Shown here: positions 33,053-43,335 of the stretch, piece by piece
Position numbering within the stretch: the stretch's first letter is position 1
Layout of the letters: the number at the start of each line of letters is the position of its first letter
NCBI GenBank assembly: GCA_019828595.1
Contig: JAHQRK010000019.1
Coordinates: 1,364,001 to 1,428,000 of the forward strand
From: Aphanomyces cochlioides
Taxonomy: Eukaryota; Oomycota; Saprolegniomycetes; Saprolegniales; Verrucalvaceae
Direction of reading: 5' to 3'
Length of the DNA stretch: 64,000 nucleotides
Made by a program: the position numbers and the translations under genes
Notes under the pieces: model-generated
Told to the model about the DNA's origin: nothing
Database searches by the model: none
What the model saw: only the letters and a program-made list of their open reading frames with translations

Positions 33053-33736
33053 ATGTCCTCAGCGTGGCGGCTATGCAATGCCCAAGGCTGCGCTCGCTTT
33101 GCCAAGATCGACGGTCGTTGTCTCGTTCAAGACAGCCAAGCTCGTCAACTTGTCGCTTTCCAAGCATTTTGTCGCCTCAGGAACGCTAGAGCCTTCTTGG
33201 TGGCTGTCGAGTCGACTGTCAAAGTGACATCTGGAGAGCGAAAGATCCGACGATGCCAAGCTCCAGGCTGCGAATCGTACGCTCGAAGACGCGGCCGTTG
33301 TTCTCGCCACGGCGGCTCCGTCCTTTGCTTCGTCGAAGGCTGTTCCACGCCAGCGCAAACTGCCGGACGATGCAGAATCCACGGCGGCGGCACTCTCTGC
33401 AAGACACCAGGTTGCACAGCCTTTGCTCGAGTCCATGGTTTGTGTCTACACCACCGTTTGAGTAGCGCCAAAGCTGTTTCTTGTAAAGGAGCCTTGAAAC
33501 ACTTTATCGCCGCCAAGATCCAAGTAGTCTTGGAGCTAGCGACGTTGGAACTCTGCAGTGATAAGGAATTCTTTGAGCATTCAATCACGCTCTACTCTTT
33601 GGTGAAATCGATCGCCATGGAGAGAACAACGCACAGCTCTCCATGGTATTTGCGCTCACGGACATACCAAGACGGTCGAGAAAGGCGACGTTTGTCGGTT
33701 ACAAAAGTCGGTTTCATCAGGCATATATCGAGCTGA
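33053..33736 (+). CDS. Cys-rich RGRCSRHGG protein, copy 3, with C-terminal extension
   Basis: The ATG at 33053 (MSSAWRLCNAQGCARFAKID). Finger 1 has Gln in place of the final His (CLVQD). Fingers 2-4: CQAPGCESYARRRGRCSRHG, CFVEGCSTPAQTAGRCRIHG, CKTPGCTAFARVHGLCLHH. The usual stop shortly after finger 4 is missing, and the frame runs about 85 residues further through what is spacer DNA in the other copies (ending VGFIRHISS). Either a stop-loss tail or a pseudogene in progress. Confidence 0.65.
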   Translation: MSSAWRLCNAQGCARFAKIDGRCLVQDSQARQLVAFQAFCRLRNARAFLVAVESTVKVTSGERKIRRCQAPGCESYARRRGRCSRHGGSVLCFVEGCSTPAQTAGRCRIHGGGTLCKTPGCTAFARVHGLCLHHRLSSAKAVSCKGALKHFIAAKIQVVLELATLELCSDKEFFEHSITLYSLVKSIAMERTTHSSPWYLRSRTYQDGRERRRLSVTKVGFIRHISS

Positions 33737-34229
33737 TTTGCCGACTTGAACGTCGATGCAAGCGACCTTTTCGCCTCGACTGGAAAGATCCATGATGCTT
33801 GTGCGAAAATCGCCAAGGGACCATTGGTTTTGGATATGAAGAACCACATGGACAAGTTGTCCAAGAAAACCACTGCCTTCGCGCTGAAAGATCCACGGAA
33901 TTTAACGCAGGAGGAAGAGTACGATGCGCTGCGTGGTTTGCCCAAGCAGTCCCTCGCGTCGCCGTCTGCACTGAGCGGTTCAGAACTTCAGCGCGACAGC
34001 TACAACAGCGTGGAAGTGATGTCGACTTTGCGATAGCCCCGGACTTGTAGCCTTTTTGAGAAGAGGCAGGTCGTTGCCGCAGTAAAATGAGAGCCGTGGA
34101 GTTTGTCCAGAGCCCTCTGTGCATGGAGGGCAACGCCCATCGTATGAAGTGACTCTTGGTATATTTAAGACGACCACGAAACGGTGTCGTGGGTTTCGTC
34201 GATAGATTTTCCTATTTTCATATTCATCC
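33737..34229. other. array spacer 3 with a coding-like relic
   Basis: TTGTCGGTTACA lies just before, at 33692-33703. A 96-aa open frame (33746-34036; AKIAKGPLVLDMKNHMDKLS) has coding-like composition but no family match and no counterpart in other spacers. CGAAACGGTGTCG at 34176 is shared with copy 5. Confidence 0.4.
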
Positions 34230-34664
34230 ATGGCCTTCAGACGGCTGTGCATGCTTCCAGACTGCGCTCGCTTCGCCAAAGTCAATGGCCGCTGTCTTGT
34301 TCACGAAAGCCTGGCATTGCCCCGCCGACCCGTTCGACCATTGCAACGCGTCGGCAGCTCTAGCTCGTGTCCCTCCAATGCCGACGAATCTCCAGTCAAA
34401 GCGACCGCCAGAGAGCGAAAAACGCGACGATGCCAAGTTTCAAACTGCACGTCGTTCGCACGACGCCGTGGCCGCTGCTCTCGCCATGGCGGTGCTCTCA
34501 TTTGCGCGGTGGAAGGCTGTGCGACGCCAGCTCAAACCGTCGGAAGATGCCGCGCCCACGGCGACGGAACTCTCTGCAAGATCAAAGAATGCACGGCGTT
34601 TGCTCGTACTCAAGGTCTCTGCGTAGCCCATCGCCATTTCCGTGCCAAACTTGCGGCAGTTTAA
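34230..34664 (+). CDS. Cys-rich RGRCSRHGG protein, copy 4
   Basis: 144 aa. Fingers: CMLPDCARFAKVNGRCLVH; CQVSNCTSFARRRGRCSRHG; CAVEGCATPAQTVGRCRAHG; CKIKECTAFARTQGLCVAH. All metal ligands are intact. The promoter shares GAAACGGTGTCG and CCTATTTTCA with copy 5. Confidence 0.75.
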   Translation: MAFRRLCMLPDCARFAKVNGRCLVHESLALPRRPVRPLQRVGSSSSCPSNADESPVKATARERKTRRCQVSNCTSFARRRGRCSRHGGALICAVEGCATPAQTVGRCRAHGDGTLCKIKECTAFARTQGLCVAHRHFRAKLAAV

Positions 34665-35333
34665 GAAAGATCAACTCTATTTCATGCGACTGAATGAGCT
34701 GACTAGACTTGATCTCATCGAGATTCCACGCCGGCAAGTAGACTGACGCACTCAGAGCGGGGATTTGTAGCCTCTGGAAGCACTGACGGACTCGACGACG
34801 GAAGCTCTGTCGTTGTCGTGCGCGTTGCGTAGTTCCTTAATCCTACAGCGCGTATGAGAGCTGAAGACAAGGAGTGGTCGACGTGGAAGCTCGAGAGGTC
34901 GCGTGTCGGTTACAGCCGTTTCATGAGTCGTAGTACACCGCAGCTTTGCGACGATGCACGCTGACCTCTCCGAGAGCACTACATCGAGAGAGTTGTGGCA
35001 AATTTGTTGCCTTTTATTCTCCAAACGACGCTGAACATCCTCTTGACAACGTTTGCGACGTCGTTCGGACGCTTTCGCACCATGAACGAGACAAGTTGCG
35101 ACGATACCAGGGATCTACCACCACTTCTGAAAGCTGCAGATTCGAGCCAGAGTGAGAGAATAAAGATTGCTGAAGCCCTGGAAGTCATTGCCTTTGAAAG
35201 CGAGCTCTGCTGCTACGAAGCCTCTCCACGCTGACGTACCGGAGTAGGCCAATCACACATTTGAAATGTCATCCAAAGTTGAAACTGCAATGAAACGGTG
35301 TCGTTGGTTGCCTATTTTCGCATTGATTACATC
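34665..35333. other. array spacer 4
   Basis: GTGTCGGTTACA lies at 34903-34914. A plus open frame (34995-35234) is weakly coding-like, with no recognised product. Confidence 0.4.
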
Positions 35334-35999
35334 ATGGCGTGTGGAGATCTGTGCAATGCGTCAGGCTGCCCTCGCTTCGCCAAGATGGATGGCCATTGCC
35401 TCGTTCGTCACCGCCAAGTTGACTTGATTTCCAGCGCGGCGGTGCAAACAAGCACAACACATTCTATAGTCACGATGACTTGTGGAGACAAGAAGAATCG
35501 GAAATGCGTCGTTCCTGGCTGCACATCGTTTGCCCGTAGACGACGTCGCTGCTCTCGCCATGGTGGTTCAGCGATTTGCATCGTTGATGGCTGCTCAACG
35601 CCAGCACAAACTGTCGGTCGATGCCGAATCCACGGCGGTGGAACCCGCTGCAGAGTTCAAGAATGCTCCTCCTTTGCTCGAATTCAAGGTCTGTGTGTTT
35701 CCCACCGAGCGATCCACCCAGCTGCTTCAGACTCACTTCTAAATCTCAAAGTGCATTGTCGTTCAACGCAATTAGTTCAGGGCCACCTAAAGCAAACGCA
35801 GTGGCTTTCCTGCTTCTTCCTCAAAGCTCTTGTTCGAGCTTTCGATGGTGCACGGTCGACGAGTTTCAGTTGTAAATCTCGCCGCAGAGTCTTCGGCAGG
35901 GGCACGATGGAGGTCACAAGAGCCATGACTGCTTGGTTTTGTTCACACGGTGAAACGGCGTCAATAGTGTTATCGCCTGGGATTTTTCGCCATGGATAA
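35334..35999 (+). CDS. Cys-rich RGRCSRHGG protein, copy 5, with C-terminal extension
   Basis: The ATG at 35334 (MACGDLCNASGCPRFAKMDG). Fingers: CNASGCPRFAKMDGHCLVRH; CVVPGCTSFARRRRRCSRHG (Gly to Arg in the knuckle); CIVDGCSTPAQTVGRCRIHG; CRVQECSSFARIQGLCVSH. As in copy 3 the stop after finger 4 is absent, and about 95 extra residues of unrelated sequence follow. Confidence 0.65.
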   Translation: MACGDLCNASGCPRFAKMDGHCLVRHRQVDLISSAAVQTSTTHSIVTMTCGDKKNRKCVVPGCTSFARRRRRCSRHGGSAICIVDGCSTPAQTVGRCRIHGGGTRCRVQECSSFARIQGLCVSHRAIHPAASDSLLNLKVHCRSTQLVQGHLKQTQWLSCFFLKALVRAFDGARSTSFSCKSRRRVFGRGTMEVTRAMTAWFCSHGETASIVLSPGIFRHG

Positions 36000-36713
36000 C
36001 ACCACGGTGTCAACCAAGATGATATCAACTCCACGACTGCAGTCAACTCCAAGACGAAAGCTCCAGCGTGCTCTAATAGATAGGTTATGCCATTTTACTG
36101 CCTCGTAGTATGGTTGCTGCATTCATGGTTGCGCTCTCAATCGCATACATCGCCGGTTACAATGGTAGCAAGGCGATGCAAAGTGAAACCGTCGACATGT
36201 AACTGCCGACTGCGAACAGCGACTGCGACAAGCATTTCCCCGCTTGAGCCTTGGGACTTTTGGCTCTGTGGATGTAGTCCAAAGCCACGCTACGACGCAT
36301 CTTCTTCCTCTGAAAGCAGCGGAAGACCAAGTACGAATCGTTGCTTTTCTTTCAAGGATATGCAAACATGGCTGGCCATGCAGCGACGACAAGACACCGA
36401 GCAGTTACAAGCCCCAAGCGTCATTTCGCCGATGTCTAGCGGTTAAATCTAAGGAAAAATGAGCGCCAAGGAGGCCCTTTCTTCGACCTTTGCAGCGCTG
36501 CCAGTCTTCGAGCTTCCTTGGCGTGCTTCCCTGAATGGAGACTCCTGCGCTGTCCAAAGTGGGCGCAATCCAAGGAGAACAATGCACGCAAAGTTGTTTT
36601 CCAGACGAGTCCCATCGAGTGGAATGTCATTTTTAGTTCGCAGTGAAACGACGAAGAAAAGATGTCAAACAAGTTTCAACGCATTTCGAGTCTTGCCTTC
36701 TTTTGCCCAAGCC
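36000..36713. other. array spacer 5
   Basis: No gene is recognised. A variant box CGCCGGTTACAATGG lies at 36151. An open frame upstream of copy 6 is continuous with it (from 36459) but lacks any family sequence. Confidence 0.4.
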
Positions 36714-37142
36714 ATGGCCACTGCATGGCGATGTCAAGTCGACGGCTGCGTCCGTTTTGCCAAGATTGATGGCCGCTGCCTCGGCTACGAGCGCCAAGTC
36801 CGTGAACTTTCCTCCTTTCCGCGCCATGAGATCGACGCTGGAGCTGTTCCTTGCGCTACAATGTTGTCTGCGCCGTTGGACATTGCGGCCAGCGACAAGA
36901 AGATTCGAAGATGTCTCGTGCCTGGCTGCTATTCCTACGCACGACGACGAGGCCGTTGCTCTCGCCACGGCGGCTCAGTCATTTGCTCCGTCGATGGCTG
37001 CACAACCCCAGCGCAAACCGCCGGAAGATGCAGAGTCCACGGTGGCGGCACGCTCTGCAAGACAAAAGGATGCACCGCGTTTGCTCGGATACAAGGGCTC
37101 TGCGTCACTCATCGCTTGAGCACACCCTTGGCTACATGTTAA
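36714..37142 (+). CDS. Cys-rich RGRCSRHGG protein, copy 6
   Basis: 142 aa from the ATG at 36714 (MATAWRCQVDGCVRFAKIDG). Finger 1 has Tyr in place of its His (CLGYE). Fingers 2-4: CLVPGCYSYARRRGRCSRHG; CSVDGCTTPAQTAGRCRVHG; CKTKGCTAFARIQGLCVTH. Last copy of the array. Confidence 0.72.
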   Translation: MATAWRCQVDGCVRFAKIDGRCLGYERQVRELSSFPRHEIDAGAVPCATMLSAPLDIAASDKKIRRCLVPGCYSYARRRGRCSRHGGSVICSVDGCTTPAQTAGRCRVHGGGTLCKTKGCTAFARIQGLCVTHRLSTPLATC

Positions 37143-38079
37143 TACACACTGGTTTGCACGCACGACTGGGACGCAGATACCGTGGAGATGTCCATGGGAA
37201 GGAGATAGTCTGCATTGTAGAACGCATGGTTGGCTTCTTGGTACGCGTTGCCGCTGGAGAGAATGACAGCAGCTTGGACGGCGAGCCAGGAAGAAGACAA
37301 TCAATAGCCGACCACCCAACGAACATTCCATCATACGCTGACGAGCATAGAGAGTGACGACCGTGCTCTTAACTGAGTCGCTGCATGACGATTGCCCATG
37401 GACTATCTTTGCGAAAATCTTCGCTGCGTGGGCTACAAACATGGTCTTCATCGAGCGCCTCGCCTTCCCTGTCGTGGAACTTTTCAGGCTCTACAGTAAG
37501 CTCTCGTTCCTTGCCGTGGTCGACGTTTTGGCTCGCTGATAGATGTCAAGATGGACGGTCGGCTATTCATAGCCCTCCACGGTGAGAACAAGAAGGCAAC
37601 GCACACTTGACCCATCGTCATGGTCATGCGTAGTAGTCGTTGGACTCGATTCACTCGGCAATTGTCAAACAGTTTCAGCAGTTTTCTCGTCAGCGACAAC
37701 GTAAGTCGCTGTCCATCTTGAGCTTACCCGCCGCGCAGTGGGGACGCCAGTTTCACACAAGAAATGAACATGGCAGTGACGGCAATTCCATTGGCTTTCT
37801 TGGGCCAAATGAGTCGCCAATATGGTTGTTCTCTGTCCTGTCTTCCTTTGAGACTTCTCACGCTGCTGTCGTTCAGCTCATGAGATCCTTAATTCACCAC
37901 CAGGTCGACGATTCTGGCCACGATACAATTGACTCTTGCTTAGGAAGACGCAAATGCGCTGTCGGCGGCGGTGCGAGCGCAGTCCATGGTCAGAATTCGT
38001 AACGGAGATACTCCTCTCTCTCGTTGTCCATAACAAGGCGAGCGCATCTTGCAAGAAAAGCTCGATTGTCTTGGCTATT
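37143..38079. other. spacer with relic coding text
   Basis: No intact gene. The minus strand around 37150-37330 shows coding-like composition (LSSGNAYQEANHAFYNADYL), split between frames; family unknown. Confidence 0.35.
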
Positions 38080-38995
38080 CATAGCACTCCAAAGATAGAA
38101 GAAGGAGTAGCGCAACAACGCGTCGTCTCCATATTTCGTCACCACTTGCATCAAAGGCCCGCAAAACTCGACGACTGGGTGGGTCGTCCTCATCTTCCTT
38201 TCTGGCGACGACAAGTTTCCACTCTGTCAACCTCCCAATGGCCCCCAAGAGATCGCTGACATTGGCATGTGTGAGACGACTCTGCGGACAAAACCATGAA
38301 TCAATCCATCTCAACTCGGATGGAACAACCGACGTCGTGGTCGCCAATGTGAACCAGTCGCTCATTTTCATCCACGGCGTCGTCTCGGTCGATCCATTGG
38401 GCATCGATTCCGACTTGAACGCGCTGTCGTTGGGACATCACTGACCGCCTCGATGGCTCCATTCCATGGTGGAACGTCGACATGTACTCCAAGAAAGCCG
38501 TCATTACGACATGGAACACTGGCCATGACATTGCCAATTCGACCGAGTTGGTTCTCATCCAGCTCGTCCTGAGTCTTCTCACGCTGGCCTTGATGTCGAG
38601 TGACTTGCTCCAGAATGTCCAAGGCATCCGCGACCTCTTGACGGGGAAACCAGTCATGACGTACGATCTCCTGGCTGGACTTGAGCGCCGCAAGCTCCTC
38701 CTCGTCGTCGTCAGTCTCGGTGCCATGCCGGCTTTGCTCTACACGGATGCTACTACGGGACATCCAACGGCGATCTCGTCTGGTATCTCTCGACGATCCT
38801 CGTTGGCATCTTTTGGGCTTTTCTGCTTCTCACGCTCATTCAAGCCATCCCTGGCCCGTCGTCCAAGCGGCTGTCCTTCTCTCCAGCGATCTTCTTCTAC
38901 ACGACCCATGTCGTTGTCGTTCCTCAAGTCGCCAACGAGTGAGGCATCCTCTTCTCCAAATCTTGCTCTTGACTGGGGGTCTAAATGGCTGTCGC
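38080..38995 (+). pseudogene. multi-pass membrane family, copy A (5'-truncated)
   Basis: It begins inside the family's ectodomain (SSPYFVTTCIKGP, FPLCQPPNGPQEIA), meets a stop after ETTLRTKP, and resumes in another frame with DVVVANVNQSLIF, WWNVDMYSKKAVITTW and KPVMTYDLLAGLERRKLL. It changes frame again into LSTILVGIFWAFLLLTLIQA, then stops. At least three frameshifts or stops, and no C-terminal third. Confidence 0.75.
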
Positions 38996-39703
38996 GGTGG
39001 AATTGCGCAAACAACTTTGAGTACTGTATCGATTGCGAAAGCAGAATCTCATCACCACACAATCTCATCACGATGACATCGTGTCGAAGCAATATCAGTC
39101 TCGACACCGCCGTCGTGGTGGGCAATAGATTCATGAACGCAGGTTAGTCGCATTCTGTGCAGGAGGAATCGCTTTTCGTCGAGTTGGAGCCATGATCGAT
39201 GCTGTGTCCAGGTAATTTAAGGTTCGTGGAGCAAAGAACAATAGAAGTCACCGCGGGTCTTGGATATCCAAGCTGTGTGGTGCTTGCAGTCGATTCAAAG
39301 CTGCGTCATTCTGGTCGCCCTTGAAGTGGGTGCATCTCCCAAACCAGATCAACAAATTGACATGTGAAGCCACAGAAGAGATCTCAGCCGCATAAGCACA
39401 AGACTGGACAATTCTTCTTATCCCTGCAGGTCAACTAGACGGGGAAGACGTCATGTAGCTAGCTCAGACGCTCCCAGTTCGTCCTGCGTCGACGGTCCCC
39501 CTCAGTATGAGTACAGCCTGTCGCGCAAACAAGACAGGTGCATAATCATTCTTTAACAGTTCTTATCATTCTTAAACGTTCTTTTAATCTGACGAATGTT
39601 CTTAAAATCTTTAAAGACACTTTTGATGTGTTTAAAAGGAAGGAAGTGGAGGATAGGGTTGAATTTCTTTCAGATCTTTCTTTCGGACATTTGGAATTTT
39701 GCG
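38996..39703. other. intergenic, includes SDR promoter
   Basis: No gene is seen. The 39540-39690 stretch is T/A-rich, with repeated CATTCTT(A)A blocks just before the SDR start. Confidence 0.5.
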
Positions 39704-40580
39704 ATGGCCGGACGACTTGCGAACAAGATTGCCGTCGTGACTGGCGCTGGCGGAGGAATTGGACGAAAGAGCGCCTTGCTCTTTGCCAAGGAAGGCGCTA
39801 AAGGTGTCGTGTGTGCCGATTTGAACCTCGAAGCGGCCAAAGAAACTGCGGCCCTCGTAGCTGACCTCGTCGGCAAGAAGAATGTTGCAGTGGCAATCGG
39901 CGCGGATGTGTCCAAGAGCGAGCAATCCAAAGCGATGATCGACTTGGCAGAAAAATCGTTTGGTGGCCTTCATGTACTCTTCAACAATGCCGGTCTCATG
40001 CACAGCAACGACGACGATGCCATCGCTACATCCGAAGACGTTTGGGACCTCACGTATGTTTTCTGGTGGTTGATCGACATGGACTGAGAATTTTGTGTTT
40101 AGGATGGCTGTGAATGTCAAGGGTGTCTTCTTTGGTTGCAAGCACGCCATCCCCGCGATTCGTCGATCTGGGGGTGGCTCCATTATCAACACTGCGTCGT
40201 TTGTCGGATGCTTGGGTGCTGCTACACCTCAACTCGCATATACGGCTAGCAAAGGGGCTGTCATTGCCTTGACGCGTGAGCTTGCAGTGATCCACGCACG
40301 TGAAAACATCCGCGTCAATGCACTCTGCCCCGGCCCACTCAATACCGAATTGCTCCAAAAATTCCTCGACAGCGATGCCAAGAAGCAACGGCGCCTTGTG
40401 CATGTTCCCATGGGACGATTTGGTGAAGCCGCTGAAATGGCCAAAGCTGCTCTCTTCCTCGCCAGTGACGATGCTTCGTACATCACTGGTACCAAGTTTA
40501 TGGTTGATGGTGGTATCACGGCTGCATACGTCACACCCGAAGGCGATGTCGACCCGTTCGGAGGTCCATCTGAAATTTAA
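39704..40580 (+). CDS. short-chain dehydrogenase/reductase (SDR)
   Basis: Two exons (39704-40053, 40103-40580; 49-nt intron) give 275 aa. Rossmann motif TGAGGGIG, cofactor Asp in CADLN (favours NAD over NADP), NNAG, catalytic Ser in INTASFVG, and YTASK for the Tyr/Lys pair. The closing helix and substrate loop are normal (CPGPLNTELLQKF; GTKFMVDGGITAAYV). This is the classical SDR type of about 250 aa; the substrate cannot be read from sequence. I chose MAGRLANK (39704) as start; the frame is open 36 codons further upstream. It lies intact between two membrane-protein pseudogenes. Confidence 0.9.
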
Positions 40581-40799
40581 GTCAATAAACAACTCTGTTG
40601 TTTGACCGCTTTTGGCTTAGGAGTCTCTACTGTCGCTCGTCTTCAGTCGGCTGCCTATAACGAGCTTTGCGTCGATTTAGACGTCACATTCTTGTCCGTT
40701 TCCATATCATTATAGCCTGCGCATGACCTGTCAAAGATCTGCAGTCGTCTAACTGCGCCATGCCAAGTTTGTTCTCTCGAATGTCGCGCTAACAGTCAA

Positions 40800-42470
40800 G
40801 TGTGGCTCGAAGAAGTGAAAGCTCTGTCAGTTTCTCCAAATCGTCACCGTCGACGACGAACCTCCTCACGCTCAACTCGATCACAGTCCTCATAGATACT
40901 ACGGTCGTCTCGGCGAACATGGGCTTGTTCCAGCGACGGGATATCATGTACGGCCTCAATTACGACGTCAACTATATGCGAGGGTATGGCACCAACTGCA
41001 GGATGGACTCGAATGGTTTTATCAATGGATCATGTCAAGCCAAAGAAGTTGCCATCGCTCCCAGGTCCAGCCTGGACTGCCATTGGCAAGCGACGCGCTC
41101 AACAATGGCTAGCAGTCCCGTCGTCGCCGTACTACACACGACTTGCATCAAGAGCCCAAATCTGGTCTTTCTAGCTGGCTACAACACGTTTCCTCTCGGC
41201 CAACCACCCAATGGACCTCATTGCAGGCATGGCCATGGTTGAGACCACAGTACGGGACGATTACCCAAGTGGAGCTTACATCATGGCCGTCTACGCTGAC
41301 AAGACCATAAATGAGTCCATTGTCCATATCAACTTGCATGGATTTTGCGGATGTCGTGATTGCAAACTTTAGCCGATCGCTCATTTCCATGGACGGCTTT
41401 GTAACAGCTCATACGAGTGGAATCAACCGTGTTCAGCACTGGTCGCCCTTTGGAAATCACTACGAAATGGTGGAACGTTGGCCGCTTGTCCAAGAAAGCC
41501 ATCATGTTCACTTGGGATATTGGCCATGGCATTGACAGGTGGCTGCTGTTGTCGTCGGGTTGATTGGACTGTCAAGTGATATCTTTCTCACGTACAATGG
41601 TCTCCAAGGGTTTCTCAAAGGTCACGTATGACCTCGCCTCTGGTTTGGAACGAAGAAAGTTTGTGACAGCGTTGACGTTTTTTGCATCCATGCCGTCCTC
41701 GGTGTATCCTGAAGTTGCGCGCATCTACGATGGAACTCCCGAAGGCGATGCCTTTTGGACACGTCGCTCTGTGTCTGCTCAGCATATTTGTCCATTGCAA
41801 TCGTGTAGCTCATCCCCAGTCCCTCCAACTACGTCGCGTCGTTCATGCCTGCGGTGCTGTCCAACTCGCTATGTCTTTTGTCGCTGTGGTTGACGCGCTT
41901 CTCAGCAGTCGTTGACAAATTAGACGAATCTCCCTTTGAGCTCGCTTTGAATATCTCGGGAGTGATGAGTGCCTACTCGCGGTGCCTACTCTAACATTGA
42001 CATGGAGCCCGTTATGACGTTTATGACGGCGCCAAGCTTAGCCGTTGTGGTTGGATGCCTCCTATCTATCTTGACAAACTCAAACACGGATCATTCCTCT
42101 TGAATCTCGAGTGGACACGGACGAATGGCTTGTTGAACTCTTGTGGCATACCTCGTTGGATCACTGGCGTGCCGTTAGATCAACACATAATGGTCAAGAT
42201 CGGCAATAAAATGTTTTGCAAGCATGCGACCGTGTGTGAAATGCCCACATGAATCCGAGAATGCTGCAAAGACTGAAGGCCATGAATCTGTAGTGATCGC
42301 GTCCTTGTACACTTTGATTCCAATCATCTTCTCGGCTCACCAATGGCGACCGAAGTGGGCTGTACCAGTCGTGTTTGGGACCAAGAACCAATTCGCCCCT
42401 GGAAACAATGCACCCCTGGGCGACTTACGATACGAAACATTCAAGGGCGGCGTATGCGTCAACTGAACTT
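40800..42470 (+). pseudogene. multi-pass membrane family, copy B (full length, broken)
   Basis: Homology spans the whole family: LLTLNSITVLIDTTVVSANM, GTNCRMDSNGFINGSCQAKE, then a frameshift at APRSSLDCHW where copy D reads APDPAWTAIGK (one extra base near 41061). It continues in other frames through FPLGQPPNGP, the TYDLASGLERRKF region, and the C-terminal WTRTNGLLNSCGIPRWITG, IGNKMFCKHAT and GGVCVN end. Several shifts and stops. No ATG precedes the first frame. Confidence 0.8.
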
Positions 42471-43335
42471 AACGAGTGCCCCGTGGAATCCCTCAACGAC
42501 AAACTTCGACTTTCGTTCTAGCACCAATCTCACGGGCTGCATGAGTTTTACCAAAGGGCTTCGAATGAAGTCGTACCACTCAAACCAAGGGTCAACGACG
42601 TTGGCGTCGTCTTTGAGAAAGCATCAAGCCCATTCTACTGAATCACAGGATATTCTCGTCTGGTTCGACTCACGCAGTAGATGTTCTATCTTTGGGAGGG
42701 CATAAACCAAGTGGCAGTGCAATTTCAATCTCTTTCTCGTGGCGCAGTCAAGCAAAAGTAGTTGGAGAAAATTATCCCAATTGATGATACGTGGCATCCT
42801 TCGTGCAATTATGTCCATATCCTCGCATAACGTGAACGTCGCGATTGGTATTGATCTTGGAGCCTCGCCGTTGGAACATATCCCATCGGTGCCGTGTCGA
42901 CAAGAGCATGAATCAGTCGTTGAGATGGTGGAAGGTCAGTCGCAAATACAAGAAAGCAGTCGTGATCACGTGATGAATAGATTTGAACAGCTTCTTGGAC
43001 ACATCAGAAATATCCTGATGACTGCTGGGCTATCATGCAGCCAGCGCAACGAAGGCACGGTCTGAATCCATCCATTCCCAAGTACAGTTTACACAATACT
43101 CACACGTCAGACCATCCGTCCGCAGTCCAGGCAAGATCACTTGAGGTCTCTCGTCCTCCTATGGCTTGATTCAGAGGTTCGCTCCAAGCCTAACTATTAG
43201 TTGACAGCCCCAGTGAGAGAACTGAAAAATTATTCTGCTCGGACCAGCGCTGGTTGATAATCTCCACTAGAGTGGTTAACCCAACGTGGATTGCTCGAAA
43301 CGGTATTCGAACCAAAAATAGCCTCTAAATCCATC
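42471..43335. other. spacer with a further family fragment
   Basis: Around 42908-42980 the text MNQSLRWWKVSRKYKKAVV resembles the SIKWWNIGRKSKKIV segment of copy D, so a fifth, nearly erased copy may lie here. No intact gene. Confidence 0.45.

Noticed and set aside
33746..34036. 96-aa open frame between Cys-rich copies 3 and 4
   Set aside because: Coding-like composition, but no match, a non-ATG start and no counterpart in other spacers; kept only as a spacer note.
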